From Flavobacterium sp. LC2016-01 (GTDB lineage: Bacteria; Bacteroidota; Bacteroidia; Flavobacteriales; Flavobacteriaceae): 64,000 nucleotides of DNA. Below the pieces are notes generated by a model that did not search any database, was not told where the DNA came from, and was given only the letters and a program-made list of their open reading frames with translations. Below, piece by piece: positions 1 to 9,430 of the stretch (positions are counted from its first letter, which is position 1; every line of letters starts with the position of its first letter). The stretch covers positions 372,001 to 436,000 of the forward strand of contig NZ_WMIC01000002.1 of assembly GCF_009711135.1 (NCBI RefSeq), read 5' to 3'. The translations under genes and the position numbers were made by a program.

Positions 1-1564
1 TTTGCTTTTGCTGTTTAGTTCCTGCATTATGCCATTTTTTTCCGTATTCGCCTCCGCCTCTTAAGTTGGCAACTGCATAAACACCTCCATTTTCCATCCA
101 AACTGCATTTGAAATACTGAAATTTGGTGTTAAACTAATATTGAATCCGCCGTAACCGTAAAGAATAGTTGGGTTTTTACCGTCTAATTTTGTTCCTTTT
201 TTATACGTGATAATCATCGGAACTTTTGTACCATCTTTTGAAGTATAGAAAACTTGTTTTGATTCGTAATCTTCGCTTTTGAAGTCCACTTTTGGTTTCT
301 GATAAATTTCAGATTTTCCAGTTTTCGGTTCAAATGAATAAATACTGATTGGTGTTGTGTAATTAGTAAAACTGTAATACAAGATTTTTTCATTCTTTTT
401 TCCTCCAAATCCTCCAGCAGTTCCAATGGCTGGAAGTTTGATTTCGCGGACTAACTTTCCGTTGTAATCATATTGCTGAACAAATGAAACAGCTTCTTTT
501 GTATAGTTAGCAAAAAAGTATCCTGCACCAGTTGAAGTCGTAAGCACATTTTCAGTCTCTTTGATAAAATCTTTCCAGTTTTCCGGCTTCGGGTTATTTG
601 CATCAACCGTAACAATACGCTTGTTGGGAGCGTTTAGATCAGTATCGATAAACAACTTGCTTCCTTCATTTTCTATAATACTATTGTCGCTGTTAAAATT
701 GTCTACAATAGTTACGATCGGGCTGTTTGGTTTGGTTAAATCCTTAATGTACAATTCATTTCCGTAAGTCGAATTGGCAGCAGAAATCACTAAATAATGA
801 TTATCTTCAGTAACATAACCTCCAACATATCTTCTTTTTTGATCGGCACCAAAAATTACTTTATCCTCTTTTTGAGAAGTTCCTAATTTGTGGAAATACA
901 ATTTGTGCTGATCTGTTTTCGCAGATAATTCGCTTCCTTTTGGTTTATCATAGCTTGAATAATAGAAACCTTCATTTCCGTGCCAAGAAATACCACTGAA
1001 TTTTACATCGACTAAAGTATCTTCCAAAACTTTTTTAGAAATGGCATCAATAATTATTACTTTTCTCCAATCGCTTCCTCCTTCAGAAATGGAGTAAGCC
1101 GCTTTTGAACCATCTTCAGAAAAATCTAATCCTCCAAGAGAAGAAGTTCCATCTTTAGAGAAAGTATTCGGATCCAGAAAAATTTCTTCTTTTCCGTTCT
1201 GGTCTTTTCTGTAAACAACAGATTGGTTTTGAAGTCCGTTGTTTTTAGAAACATACGTAAATTTTCCTTCTTTAGACGGAGCTCCTATTTTTTCATAGTT
1301 CCATAGTTTTTCCATTCGTTTTTTAAGTTGCTCACGAAACGGAATTTGATCTAAATAACCATAAGTTACTTCATTTTCGGCCTTAACCCAAGCTCCAGTT
1401 TCAGCAGATTTATCGTCTTCAAGCCAACGGTAAGGATCACTTACTTTTGTGTCAAAATAAACATCGAAAGTTTCACCTTTTTTAGTTTGCGGATATTGAA
1501 TTTTATTTTGTCCAAATGAAATTCCTGCGGTTGTAATTGCCATTATAAGAAATGTTTTTTTCAT
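1..1564 (-). CDS. Prolyl oligopeptidase (S9A), partial at window edge
   Basis: This is the N-terminal ~521 residues of a serine peptidase that cleaves after proline in short peptides; the 3' end lies beyond the window. It is read directly from the minus strand, starting at the ATG complementary to 1562-1564. A signal peptide (MKKTFLIMAITTAGISFGQ) implies periplasmic location. The early sequence DPYRWLEDD is the prolyl oligopeptidase N-terminal hallmark and is followed by a beta-propeller region. The final visible part, YGYGGFNISLTPNFS then ANLRGGGEYG, is the start of the alpha/beta-hydrolase domain. The catalytic Ser, Asp and His lie outside the window, so activity cannot be judged. The reading frame is open throughout. 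Confidence 0.93.
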   Translation of the reverse strand, partial: MKKTFLIMAITTAGISFGQNKIQYPQTKKGETFDVYFDTKVSDPYRWLEDDKSAETGAWVKAENEVTYGYLDQIPFREQLKKRMEKLWNYEKIGAPSKEGKFTYVSKNNGLQNQSVVYRKDQNGKEEIFLDPNTFSKDGTSSLGGLDFSEDGSKAAYSISEGGSDWRKVIIIDAISKKVLEDTLVDVKFSGISWHGNEGFYYSSYDKPKGSELSAKTDQHKLYFHKLGTSQKEDKVIFGADQKRRYVGGYVTEDNHYLVISAANSTYGNELYIKDLTKPNSPIVTIVDNFNSDNSIIENEGSKLFIDTDLNAPNKRIVTVDANNPKPENWKDFIKETENVLTTSTGAGYFFANYTKEAVSFVQQYDYNGKLVREIKLPAIGTAGGFGGKKNEKILYYSFTNYTTPISIYSFEPKTGKSEIYQKPKVDFKSEDYESKQVFYTSKDGTKVPMIITYKKGTKLDGKNPTILYGYGGFNISLTPNFSISNAVWMENGGVYAVANLRGGGEYGKKWHNAGTKQQKQ

Positions 1565-1617
1565 ATTTAAGTTTGTCAGTTTTAACAAAAATAGCATTTT
1601 TTGTGGGAGTTGAGACT

Positions 1618-1700
1618 ATTTAACCGCAAAGGGCGCTAAGTTTTTGTTCTTGCTTGGTTTTATAAAAATGCAAAGTTCGCAAAGCTTTGTATTGATATCT
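1618..1700. repeat. Dispersed intergenic repeat (AACCGCAAAG family)
   Basis: The 347-nt gap 1565-1911 holds no gene. Its first part carries a 23-nt block (1618-1640) that recurs identically at 56662-56684. It is followed by GCAAAGTTCGCAAAG-like units. A related inverted block occurs at 24493-24536. The rest of the gap (about 1740-1911) is AT-rich and must hold the promoter of the MFS gene, but I find no box good enough to call. Confidence 0.6.
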
Positions 1701-1911
1701 AACTTTTGGAACTTGGCATTTTTTCTTTGTCAACTTTGCGATTAATTTCACTTTTTCAGATACTTTATAAACTATATACTACTAAAAACGCAAAAGTCAA
1801 TAAATAACTTGTTTTTGTTAAAAAAGTACTAACTGAATAACAAAATATCTTTTATATTCGTAAAACGATAATTTTATTATTTAATCATTATTAAGTATAC
1901 AAAACGGTTTT

Positions 1912-3408
1912 ATGAGCAAAACTTCTACTAAAGGTATTTGGAAAGTTATTTCGGCATCCTCAATGGGAACAATGATTGAATGGTACGATTTTTATATTTT
2001 TGGGAGTTTAGCGGTTGTTATTTCGACAAAATTCTTTCCGAGTGATAATCCGGCGGCGGCATTTTTATCCACTTTAGCAACATTTGCTGCGGGATTTGTA
2101 GTACGTCCTTTTGGAGCTTTATTTTTTGGAAGACTTGGTGATATTATTGGGCGTAAATATACTTTTATGGCTACGCTGTTATTAATGGGAGGCTCTACTT
2201 TTTTAATAGGCTGTATTCCGAGTTATGAAACTATTGGCTTTGTTGCCCCTTTATTAGTATTGATTCTGCGCTTGCTTCAAGGACTTGCTTTGGGCGGCGA
2301 ATATGGCGGTGCGGCAACTTATGTTGCAGAACACGCGCCAGTTGGGCAAAAAGGATATTGGACGTCATGGATTCAAACTACAGCGACTGTTGGTTTATTT
2401 ATTTCATTAATGGTTATTTTGGCCACCAAAAATGTACTTTCTGCCGAAGATTTTGATACTTGGGGATGGCGTGTTCCGTTTTGGGTTTCGATCGTAATGG
2501 TTGGCGTTTCCTATTTAATCAGAAAAAATATGGACGAATCTCCTGTTTTTGCAAAAGCTAAAAAAGAAGGAACAACCAGTACGAATCCGTTAAAGGAAAG
2601 TTTTGGAAACAGATACAACTTAAAATTTGTTTTATTAGCTCTTTTTGGCGCAACAATGGGACAAGGCGTTGTTTGGTACACTGGTCAATTTTACGCTATG
2701 AGTTTCATGAAAACCGTCATGAATATCGATTCTTCTCAAGTTGATGAACTTTTAGGAATTGCTTTGTTGCTAGGAACTCCATTTTTTATTGTTTTTGGAT
2801 GGCTGAGTGATAAAGTTGGTCGAAAATACATTATGATGCTTGGAATGTTCCTTGCCGTTTGTTCTTATTGGTCGATTTATGATGAAATGTACAATACAGT
2901 TAATTTCAATCAGAAGACAGAAATTATAGAAAAAACTACAAGTAATATTGAAAAAACCGCTAGTAATGACGTAATAACCACTATTTCAAAAACCTATACC
3001 GACGGAACTACGTATATCGAAAAAAATACAGATTTTAATAACAAAAAGAAATCACAAACGAATATTACAATCAATTTAAATTCTGCCGATGAATGGAAAT
3101 TAATTTTTTGGGTTTTCATTCAGGTTTTATTTGTTACAATGGTTTACGGGCCAATTGCAGCGTTTTTAGTGGAGATGTTTCCAACTAAAATCAGATACAC
3201 TTCAATGTCGCTTCCTTATCATGTTGGAAATGGGATTTTTGGAGGATTGCTTCCTGCAATTTCGACCTATTTAGTAACACATGCAAAAGCAAATAAAGAC
3301 CCTGAATTTTATCTTGAAGGGCTTTGGTACCCAATTATTATTGCTTCGATCTGCTTTGTAATTGGAATGGTTTACATTGATAATAAAAACAAAACGAATC
3401 ACCTTTAA
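1912..3408 (+). CDS. MFS transporter, metabolite:H+ symporter (MHS) type
   Basis: A 498-residue 12-TM permease of the ProP/KgtP/ShiA-like MHS branch, which imports carboxylates or compatible solutes with protons. The N-terminus SSMGTMIEWYDFYIFGSLA is the classic MHS first-helix motif, and GRLGDIIGRKYTF is the MFS loop 2-3 motif. RLLQGLALGGEYGGAATYVAEHAP is also typical of MHS proteins. Between two C-terminal helices (about residues 325-390) sits a hydrophilic, Thr/Lys/Asn-rich insert that makes the protein longer than the E. coli homologues. The substrate cannot be read from the sequence. It is probably transcribed with the next gene (14-nt gap). Confidence 0.88.
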   Translation: MSKTSTKGIWKVISASSMGTMIEWYDFYIFGSLAVVISTKFFPSDNPAAAFLSTLATFAAGFVVRPFGALFFGRLGDIIGRKYTFMATLLLMGGSTFLIGCIPSYETIGFVAPLLVLILRLLQGLALGGEYGGAATYVAEHAPVGQKGYWTSWIQTTATVGLFISLMVILATKNVLSAEDFDTWGWRVPFWVSIVMVGVSYLIRKNMDESPVFAKAKKEGTTSTNPLKESFGNRYNLKFVLLALFGATMGQGVVWYTGQFYAMSFMKTVMNIDSSQVDELLGIALLLGTPFFIVFGWLSDKVGRKYIMMLGMFLAVCSYWSIYDEMYNTVNFNQKTEIIEKTTSNIEKTASNDVITTISKTYTDGTTYIEKNTDFNNKKKSQTNITINLNSADEWKLIFWVFIQVLFVTMVYGPIAAFLVEMFPTKIRYTSMSLPYHVGNGIFGGLLPAISTYLVTHAKANKDPEFYLEGLWYPIIIASICFVIGMVYIDNKNKTNHL

Positions 3409-3422
3409 TACCTACATATAAT

Positions 3423-3647
3423 ATGAATACAGTTAAGAAAATTTTAGGTGTTTTGTGGATTATACTTTCCATTGCTGCTGCTTATTTCTGCGTGTTTGAA
3501 TTTGGCTTGCCAAAAATTTTATCAGACCAGCAGGATGATACGGTATTTGGAATTATAACCCTATTCATTCTAACCCCGTTAATCGTTTTAGGCTTAGGAA
3601 CTTTTGGCTATTTTTCTCTGATTGGAGAATACAATGAGAAAAAATAA
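3423..3647 (+). CDS. Small two-helix membrane protein
   Basis: A 74-residue protein with two hydrophobic segments (about residues 5-25 and 42-68) separated by a short acidic loop (SDQQDD). I do not recognise a named family. It follows the MHS transporter by 14 nt and is followed by a strong terminator, so the two probably form one transcript. A small accessory subunit is possible, but nothing in the sequence proves it. Confidence 0.7.
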   Translation: MNTVKKILGVLWIILSIAAAYFCVFEFGLPKILSDQQDDTVFGIITLFILTPLIVLGLGTFGYFSLIGEYNEKK

Positions 3648-3669
3648 CCAAAACAACTTAAACAAAAAA

Positions 3670-3697
3670 GGGCTGTCTAAAAATAGACAGCCCTTTT
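3670..3697. terminator. Bidirectional intrinsic terminator
   Basis: A perfect 10-bp stem (GGGCTGTCTA/TAGACAGCCC) with an AAAA loop is flanked by A6 on the left and T4 on the right. It can stop both the plus-strand transporter transcript and the minus-strand amylase transcript, which end tail to tail here. Confidence 0.85.
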
Positions 3698-3787
3698 AAC
3701 TACTAAAAAACCAAAATTTAAATACCATTAAAATTTTACACTTAAAAGCTACTGTTTGCTTTCTGTCTAAATTTTAAAATGACGTAT

Positions 3788-6661
3788 TTATTTTTTTATG
3801 AACTTCATCACCTGAATCTTATCATTCTCATCATGCGCTTTTACTACATATAATCCTGTTTTCAAATCGCTTACATTGTATTGAAAATCTGCATTTCCAT
3901 TTGAAGTAAAGCTTTTTACCAATTGTCCTGATATTGAATATACCTGAACTTTAGATACTGCTGCATTTAAGGTAAAATAATTTGAAACCGGATTTGGATA
4001 TAAATTTACAGCGCTTGTTTTTCCGAAATCTGGAATTGCTAAATTGGCCGTTTTATTTCCATAAATTCTATATTCTCCTGGACCTAAATTTACTGTTGCA
4101 TTAACATCAGTCACATTTAAAGAAGAGTTATCCATTAAATTATACCATGTACCAGTATACTGAAAACCAGTCGCAACATTTTGCGCCGTTACATCAAAAT
4201 TGGCTAAAATCAAAACATCTTTTAATTGTGTTGCGACCAAATTACTGTTTGTGATTTTAATATTTACAGTCAATGTATTAGCGTTTGCCATAGTTGCTGT
4301 TCCTAAAAATACCGGTTCAGTCACTTTTAGATTGATCATTTTTGCCCAATCATAATAAATTTTATTACGATTTGTGTCACCTAACCAATTTTCTGCCCAT
4401 TGTGGCTGTGGTTTTGTGTCAAGTTTACAATCACCGGCAATAGTTGTCGAATTATCATTTACAGTTCCATCGTTACAAGTATAAATCGAATCATCCCAAC
4501 CCAATTCGCCAAAATGCCAAATCATTTTTGGACCAGGAATCAAAAGTGAAACGGCACCAACAGCAGACATTCTAGACAAAGCTGTATTTAAAGTTTTTAC
4601 ATTATAAGTTCCAGCTGAATTTCCGTACTGAACATTTTTATACATTAAACGTTCTTCGTCATGACTTTCGGCATAACCCATTAAACGATTTCCGGTAAAA
4701 CCGCGGCTAGAACTCATCATTCTTGAAATATTGTTGCTTGTAGAATATCCCATTGACAATTGATTGTACTGATCTGTCATTTTACCCCACATCATTACTC
4801 CTTTGCTTGGCGTTTCACCAACACGGTAATTTGCCCATTGCTGTTCTTCACTATCAGAACCTAAATGTTCAAAAATGGTATAGTGTGTTGGGTCAAGGCT
4901 CCAAGAATAATCAGCATATTTTTTCAAAACATCAACTCTGTCTTGCTGATATGCATTGGTACAAGATTCATCTGAAGCCGTACAAGCCTGAGTAAATCCT
5001 TTTGTTAAATCCCAACGGAATCCATCAATTTTATATTCTTGAATCCATTGTTTCACCACTCTCTCTACGTAATATTGCGTTTTTGCCGACTGATGATTAA
5101 AATCTTCACCTACACTATAAGTATGTTTAGCAACAGTATTGAAATATGGATTTTCTGAAGTTGGTGATCCAAAACCGTCTCCGTCAGGATCATTCATCCA
5201 CATTCTAACCATTGGATTTCTTCCAAAAGCGTGATTTAAAGCCACGTCCAAAATCACTGCGATTCCGTTTTGATGACATAAATCGATAAGCTCTTTTAAT
5301 TTATCTGATGTACCATAAAATTTATCTAAAGCCATGTGAAATGACGTATTGTAACCCCAGCTTTCATTACCTTCAAATTCCATTACCGGCATTAATTCGA
5401 TAGCATTTATTTTAAGTGTTTTAAAATAATCTATTCTATCTATTAAAGTCTGATAATTTTTCTTGGCGTCAAAATCTCTAACCAAAACCTCATAAACAAC
5501 CAATTTGTCTTTTTCTGGTTTCGTGAAATTTGTCACTTGCCAATTGTATGGTGTTTGACCCGTTTTTAATACTGTAACTTCAAAATTTTGTCCCGCCGGA
5601 TAAGCTGGCAAATTTGGATAAGAAGCTGCAGGAATTCCACCATCATCATAAGGAGACAAAACCAAAGTAGAATAAGGATCTGCCACTTTTACTAATGCAG
5701 GAGAATTTGCCAAAGGCGTACTCTCTCCTACCCAATATTGATAGGTATTATTTGTTCCCGAAACTAATCCTGTCAATTCTAGCCAAAATTTATCAGAAGA
5801 CGGATCTTTCTTCATGGCATAAGCCGTTGTTGGCTGCCAATTATTGAAACTTCCGGCAACGTAAACAAAATCTTTTAAAGGTGCATCTAAAACCAAAGTT
5901 GCTTTTGTGGCATCTGTGGCATTATAATTTATTCCGTCAGCTAGACCTGCTGGCATAGCTTGTGAAACCGTATTTGGATTTACAACAACCGAAAACTTTT
6001 TAGAAATCGTAACAGTTCCTTGAACCACTACTAACTCATAACTTTGATTGTCTGTAACATTATTTGCAGTATAAGAATAACTTGCAGTACTCGCATTTGT
6101 ATTAATTGTGGTTCCGTTTGCTTTCAACGTATAACTTGCTACTCCGTTTGTATTTGTTGCAGCAATATTAAAGTTAGAACCTGATACTAGAATTGTTGTA
6201 CTATTTTCTGCAGGAGAAGTCAAAGTCACTTGAAAAGAACCGACTTCAACTAAAATATCTTGCGATTTTTTGTCACCAGTTCCATTTTTAGCTTTAATTA
6301 AAAAACCAATTTTTCCTATTCCTGTTGTATTGTAATAAGTCGTTGGAGTAATGGTTTTAGTATAAGTATCGGTTCCTGCATTGTAAGTAAATTTACTTTC
6401 CTCGCTTGAAGCTTCCCAAGTACCATTGTTTGGTGTCCCTTTTTGAGTTGTGTCATTCGTATCAAATGCCCATGCCCACATGTATAAAGCATTTCCAGTA
6501 ACGCCCCATGTACCTTCATTTATACTGCTTCCGTTTATGGTAATGGTAATAGAAGTAGTTTCCTCAAAAGTAGATGGACTAACTGAATAGCTTGCCGTTT
6601 GCACTTGTCCAAATGAAATTGCCGACAGCAAAAAGAAAAATAATAGTAAAGTTTTTTTCAT
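3788..6661 (-). CDS. Extracellular GH13 alpha-amylase with T9SS sorting domain
   Basis: A 957-residue secreted amylase, last gene of the minus-strand sus arm. Layout: signal peptide 1-19; an N-terminal starch-binding-like beta domain (~20-145); an Ig-like segment; a CBM48-like domain with VAGSFNNWQP (~270); then the GH13 barrel. Catalytic regions visible are DVALNHAF (I, ~474), GFRWDLTKG with the nucleophile Asp (II, ~549), FEHLG with the acid Glu (III, ~598) and ESHDEE (IV, ~667). The last ~75 residues (NLYPNP…, ending KVMKFIKK-like QVMKFIKK) form a type-A T9SS sorting domain. The enzyme should therefore be exported across the outer membrane, where it would start degradation of long starch chains. 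A stem-loop in front of the gene may lower its transcription relative to susCDE. Confidence 0.93.
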   Translation of the reverse strand: MKKTLLLFFFLLSAISFGQVQTASYSVSPSTFEETTSITITINGSSINEGTWGVTGNALYMWAWAFDTNDTTQKGTPNNGTWEASSEESKFTYNAGTDTYTKTITPTTYYNTTGIGKIGFLIKAKNGTGDKKSQDILVEVGSFQVTLTSPAENSTTILVSGSNFNIAATNTNGVASYTLKANGTTINTNASTASYSYTANNVTDNQSYELVVVQGTVTISKKFSVVVNPNTVSQAMPAGLADGINYNATDATKATLVLDAPLKDFVYVAGSFNNWQPTTAYAMKKDPSSDKFWLELTGLVSGTNNTYQYWVGESTPLANSPALVKVADPYSTLVLSPYDDGGIPAASYPNLPAYPAGQNFEVTVLKTGQTPYNWQVTNFTKPEKDKLVVYEVLVRDFDAKKNYQTLIDRIDYFKTLKINAIELMPVMEFEGNESWGYNTSFHMALDKFYGTSDKLKELIDLCHQNGIAVILDVALNHAFGRNPMVRMWMNDPDGDGFGSPTSENPYFNTVAKHTYSVGEDFNHQSAKTQYYVERVVKQWIQEYKIDGFRWDLTKGFTQACTASDESCTNAYQQDRVDVLKKYADYSWSLDPTHYTIFEHLGSDSEEQQWANYRVGETPSKGVMMWGKMTDQYNQLSMGYSTSNNISRMMSSSRGFTGNRLMGYAESHDEERLMYKNVQYGNSAGTYNVKTLNTALSRMSAVGAVSLLIPGPKMIWHFGELGWDDSIYTCNDGTVNDNSTTIAGDCKLDTKPQPQWAENWLGDTNRNKIYYDWAKMINLKVTEPVFLGTATMANANTLTVNIKITNSNLVATQLKDVLILANFDVTAQNVATGFQYTGTWYNLMDNSSLNVTDVNATVNLGPGEYRIYGNKTANLAIPDFGKTSAVNLYPNPVSNYFTLNAAVSKVQVYSISGQLVKSFTSNGNADFQYNVSDLKTGLYVVKAHDENDKIQVMKFIKK

Positions 6662-6675
6662 AATTAATATGGTTA

Positions 6676-6704
6676 TTAAAAAAAAGGCTATCCGTAGATA
6701 GCCT
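6676..6704 (-). terminator. Intrinsic terminator/attenuator inside the sus operon
   Basis: Read on the minus strand, an 8-bp stem (AGGCTATC/GATAGCCT, loop TACG) is followed by a run of T's. It lies in the 62-nt gap between the susE-like gene and the amylase gene, so it could cause partial termination and unequal expression. Confidence 0.75.
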
Positions 6705-6723
6705 CTTTCTATGTTTCAACTTA

Positions 6724-7797
6724 TTATTGTTTTACCATTGTATAAGTATAGTTTCTAGGGTTACTTAAATCCAAAGTAATTAAGTATTTTCCAGCAGTAG
6801 TACCAATATTTGTACCTCCTTCTTCTAAAGAACCGTTAGCTCCAGTATCTCCGTAGTTAAGATCCCAGTTTCCATTAGCTCTAAATTTCATACCATTATC
6901 TGGAGCAGCCTGAGTAGTTAAAGTTACAGTAACTGTCCATTTTTTAGTTGCAGGATCATAAGTCATTGGAGTATCAGTATCCCATCCTCCAGGAGTTCCA
7001 TTACCAATAATTCCCCAAGTCGTTTTTAATGTAGAAATTGTTAATTTTGTAGGATCAGTATCTGCTTTAATTCTGTAGTATCCAGGTGCATCAATTTTAA
7101 GATTATCACTTCCATTATAAATGATAGTTCCAGCAGTCGCTCCTTTTGTATATTTATTATCAAAGTTAGCCTTAGGAGTCAATAAATATTCGCTAGCAGC
7201 TGCAAAATAAACATAACCGTCAAAAGCAGTTTTTCCGTAACCTTCAGCCATTAATGTAGGAGCACCAGCAGGAGTCCAGTCTGCACCGTAACCGCTTGCA
7301 TTTTGATATCCTCCAGGAATCCATAATTTTGGAGTTTCAGTAGTGTAAGGAGTTATAACAATTCCGTTAACATTTGAATACTGAGTTTGAGTACCTACCG
7401 TTGATTTAACTCGAACTTCAAAATCTCCAGCAGTAAATGGAATTGCGCCTAAAGATAATACAGCACCATTCATTTTCTCTACAGAAACTGAAACTTGATT
7501 TTGAGATTTAACAGTTCCTAATTCTTTAGGTGTTTTGAATGTATTTCCTTTTTTGTCAATTTCTACTACATAATTTACTTCAACACTTCCACCGAAATCT
7601 GCAGAAGCCCAAGTAAAACGCTCTGCTTGATTTGCAGCCGCATCTGGAGATAAAACATATGCAGTACCGCTTTGAGGAGCAGTTAATACAGGTGCAGCAA
7701 CTGCTTCGATTACTGGTCTGTCTTGAACATCTTCAACGTTGCATGAAACTGCAACTAATGCTAATAAAGCAATTAATGATTTAGTTATATTTTTCAT
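6724..7797 (-). CDS. susE: SusE/SusF-like outer-membrane starch-binding lipoprotein
   Basis: A 357-residue lipoprotein with a lipobox Cys at residue 19 (VAVSC) and acidic residues soon after it, as in surface-exposed Bacteroidota lipoproteins. The N-terminal third is an Ig-like SusE domain (LTAPQSGTAYVLSPDAA… FTWASADFGG). Two carbohydrate-binding-like beta domains follow: one around LWIPGGYQNASGYGADWTP and one around WGIIGNGTPGGWDTDTPM to MKFRANGNWDLNYGD. The family binds starch but does not cut it. It is shorter than B. thetaiotaomicron SusF and closer to SusE in length. It sits 20 nt after susD, in the same operon. Confidence 0.87.
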   Translation of the reverse strand: MKNITKSLIALLALVAVSCNVEDVQDRPVIEAVAAPVLTAPQSGTAYVLSPDAAANQAERFTWASADFGGSVEVNYVVEIDKKGNTFKTPKELGTVKSQNQVSVSVEKMNGAVLSLGAIPFTAGDFEVRVKSTVGTQTQYSNVNGIVITPYTTETPKLWIPGGYQNASGYGADWTPAGAPTLMAEGYGKTAFDGYVYFAAASEYLLTPKANFDNKYTKGATAGTIIYNGSDNLKIDAPGYYRIKADTDPTKLTISTLKTTWGIIGNGTPGGWDTDTPMTYDPATKKWTVTVTLTTQAAPDNGMKFRANGNWDLNYGDTGANGSLEEGGTNIGTTAGKYLITLDLSNPRNYTYTMVKQ

Positions 7798-7817
7798 TTT
7801 GGTATATTTTTAGTTAA

Positions 7818-9413
7818 TTAGTATCCAGGGTTTTGTTTTAAATTTTGATTTGCTCCTAAAGCTCCAGCAGGAATTGGGAATAAATCTCTGAAAGATTGTG
7901 TAGAAGTACCTCCAGCCACATTTCCTTTCCATGGCCATAAGTATGAACCTCCAGTGAATTTTCCGAAACGGATCAAATCTGTTCTTCTGTGTCCTTCCCA
8001 ATGAAGCTCTCTTCCTCTTTCATCTAAGATAAAATTCAAAGTAAGATCACCTTGGTTAACCGTATTCGCTTTTGCTCTTGTTCTTAAAGCATTTACATAA
8101 GTAGTTGCAGTTGCTAAACTTCCGCCTGCACCTCTAACAACACACTCTGCATACATTAAGTAAGCATCTGCAAGTCTGAAAATTGGGAAATCAGTATCTG
8201 CAAAGTTTCCTGCTTTATCTGATCCCTGAACACCATTTACATCAACATTTTTGAATTTCTGTATAGCATAACCATCAGTAAAACTTCCTATGTCAGCAAT
8301 TTCTTTTGCTTGTCCGTTAGTATAAAACTGACCACGAGTATCTGTAGTAACAGCATCAAACTTATTTACAAAAGCAGAAGTTGTTCTAATACCTCCCCAG
8401 CCTCCATTGATACCAAATTGAGACGCTACCATGCTTCCACCTACCGGAGCATGAACTAAAAATGTTGTTCCTCCATAAGTTTGAGTGTGAATTCCGTCGA
8501 AAGCAATTGCAAAAATAAATTCTTTCTGCGCTCCATTTTTATCGTTATCAGCTAAGAATAACTGATTGTAGTTATTATGAATTGAATATCCAGAATTGAT
8601 TACTTTATCAATTAAAGGAAGTGCTTCAGTATAATGATCTGTACCAATATAAACTTTAGCGTTCATATATAATTTAGCATGCAGCATCCAAGCAGCAGCC
8701 TGATCAATACGGTAAGCTTCATTCGTTTTAGGTGTTTTCAACAATGGCTCAATTGCAGTAAGTTCTTCATCGATAAATTTATATATCTCAGCTCTTGAAG
8801 AATATTCTGGGTAGTAGAATGTTGTTGGAGAATCCTCTGTTACGATAGATCCTGCTCCAAAAGTATCTACTAAATGCCAGTACGTCATCGCTCTTAAAAA
8901 ACGAGCTTCTGCACGATATGCTTTAACATCAGCTAAAACAGCTGCATCTGTTACACCTCTTCCTGCTAATTTTGCATCTGTAGTTTGTCTTAAAAACTCA
9001 TTACAGTTTACAATCTGGAAAGAAAAACGTGCAAATGTTGCCGCAATAAATGTATCTGCTGATGACCAAGTTTGTGAATGGAAATCTTTAATTGTTCCGT
9101 CATTCCAAGCAATTACTGCTTCATCAGTTGTTAATTCCTGCATCATCCAAAAACCTCTGATGTATTGACTTGTTCCCTCATCAATTCCAGAAATATCAGG
9201 ACTTCCTGCAGGTCCTTGCTGACCAGTTGTAGCAAAACCTGCATATAATTTTGCTAAATTTTGTTTGTAAGCAGCCGGATCTTTAAAAAGTTCGTCACTA
9301 CTTACAGAATCTCCGTTATCAGGTGATTGGTTAAGATCATCTGTACATGATGAAAACAACATCGTCATCATAAACAAAGAAATACCTAATAATTTTATTT
9401 GTATCTTTTTCAT
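7818..9413 (-). CDS. susD: SusD-family starch-binding outer-membrane lipoprotein
   Basis: A 531-residue RagB/SusD-family protein that closes over the SusC channel like a lid and captures maltooligosaccharides at the cell surface. Lipobox Cys at residue 23 (MLFSSC) is followed by TDDL. The N-terminal TPR-like helices (EARFLRAMTYWHLVDTFG) and the C-terminal block FILDERGRELHWEGHRRTDLIRFGKF are SusD hallmarks. The end, FPIPAGALGANQNLKQNPGY, is the usual terminus. It lies 17 nt downstream of susC. Confidence 0.96.
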   Translation of the reverse strand: MKKIQIKLLGISLFMMTMLFSSCTDDLNQSPDNGDSVSSDELFKDPAAYKQNLAKLYAGFATTGQQGPAGSPDISGIDEGTSQYIRGFWMMQELTTDEAVIAWNDGTIKDFHSQTWSSADTFIAATFARFSFQIVNCNEFLRQTTDAKLAGRGVTDAAVLADVKAYRAEARFLRAMTYWHLVDTFGAGSIVTEDSPTTFYYPEYSSRAEIYKFIDEELTAIEPLLKTPKTNEAYRIDQAAAWMLHAKLYMNAKVYIGTDHYTEALPLIDKVINSGYSIHNNYNQLFLADNDKNGAQKEFIFAIAFDGIHTQTYGGTTFLVHAPVGGSMVASQFGINGGWGGIRTTSAFVNKFDAVTTDTRGQFYTNGQAKEIADIGSFTDGYAIQKFKNVDVNGVQGSDKAGNFADTDFPIFRLADAYLMYAECVVRGAGGSLATATTYVNALRTRAKANTVNQGDLTLNFILDERGRELHWEGHRRTDLIRFGKFTGGSYLWPWKGNVAGGTSTQSFRDLFPIPAGALGANQNLKQNPGY

Positions 9414-9430
9414 TTTTCTTGTTATTTGAA

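Noticed and set aside
2900..3100. Frameshift or foreign insert in the MHS transporter
   Set aside because: The hydrophilic Thr/Asn/Lys-rich loop is in frame with TM helices on both sides and has normal base composition; it is probably a natural loop extension.
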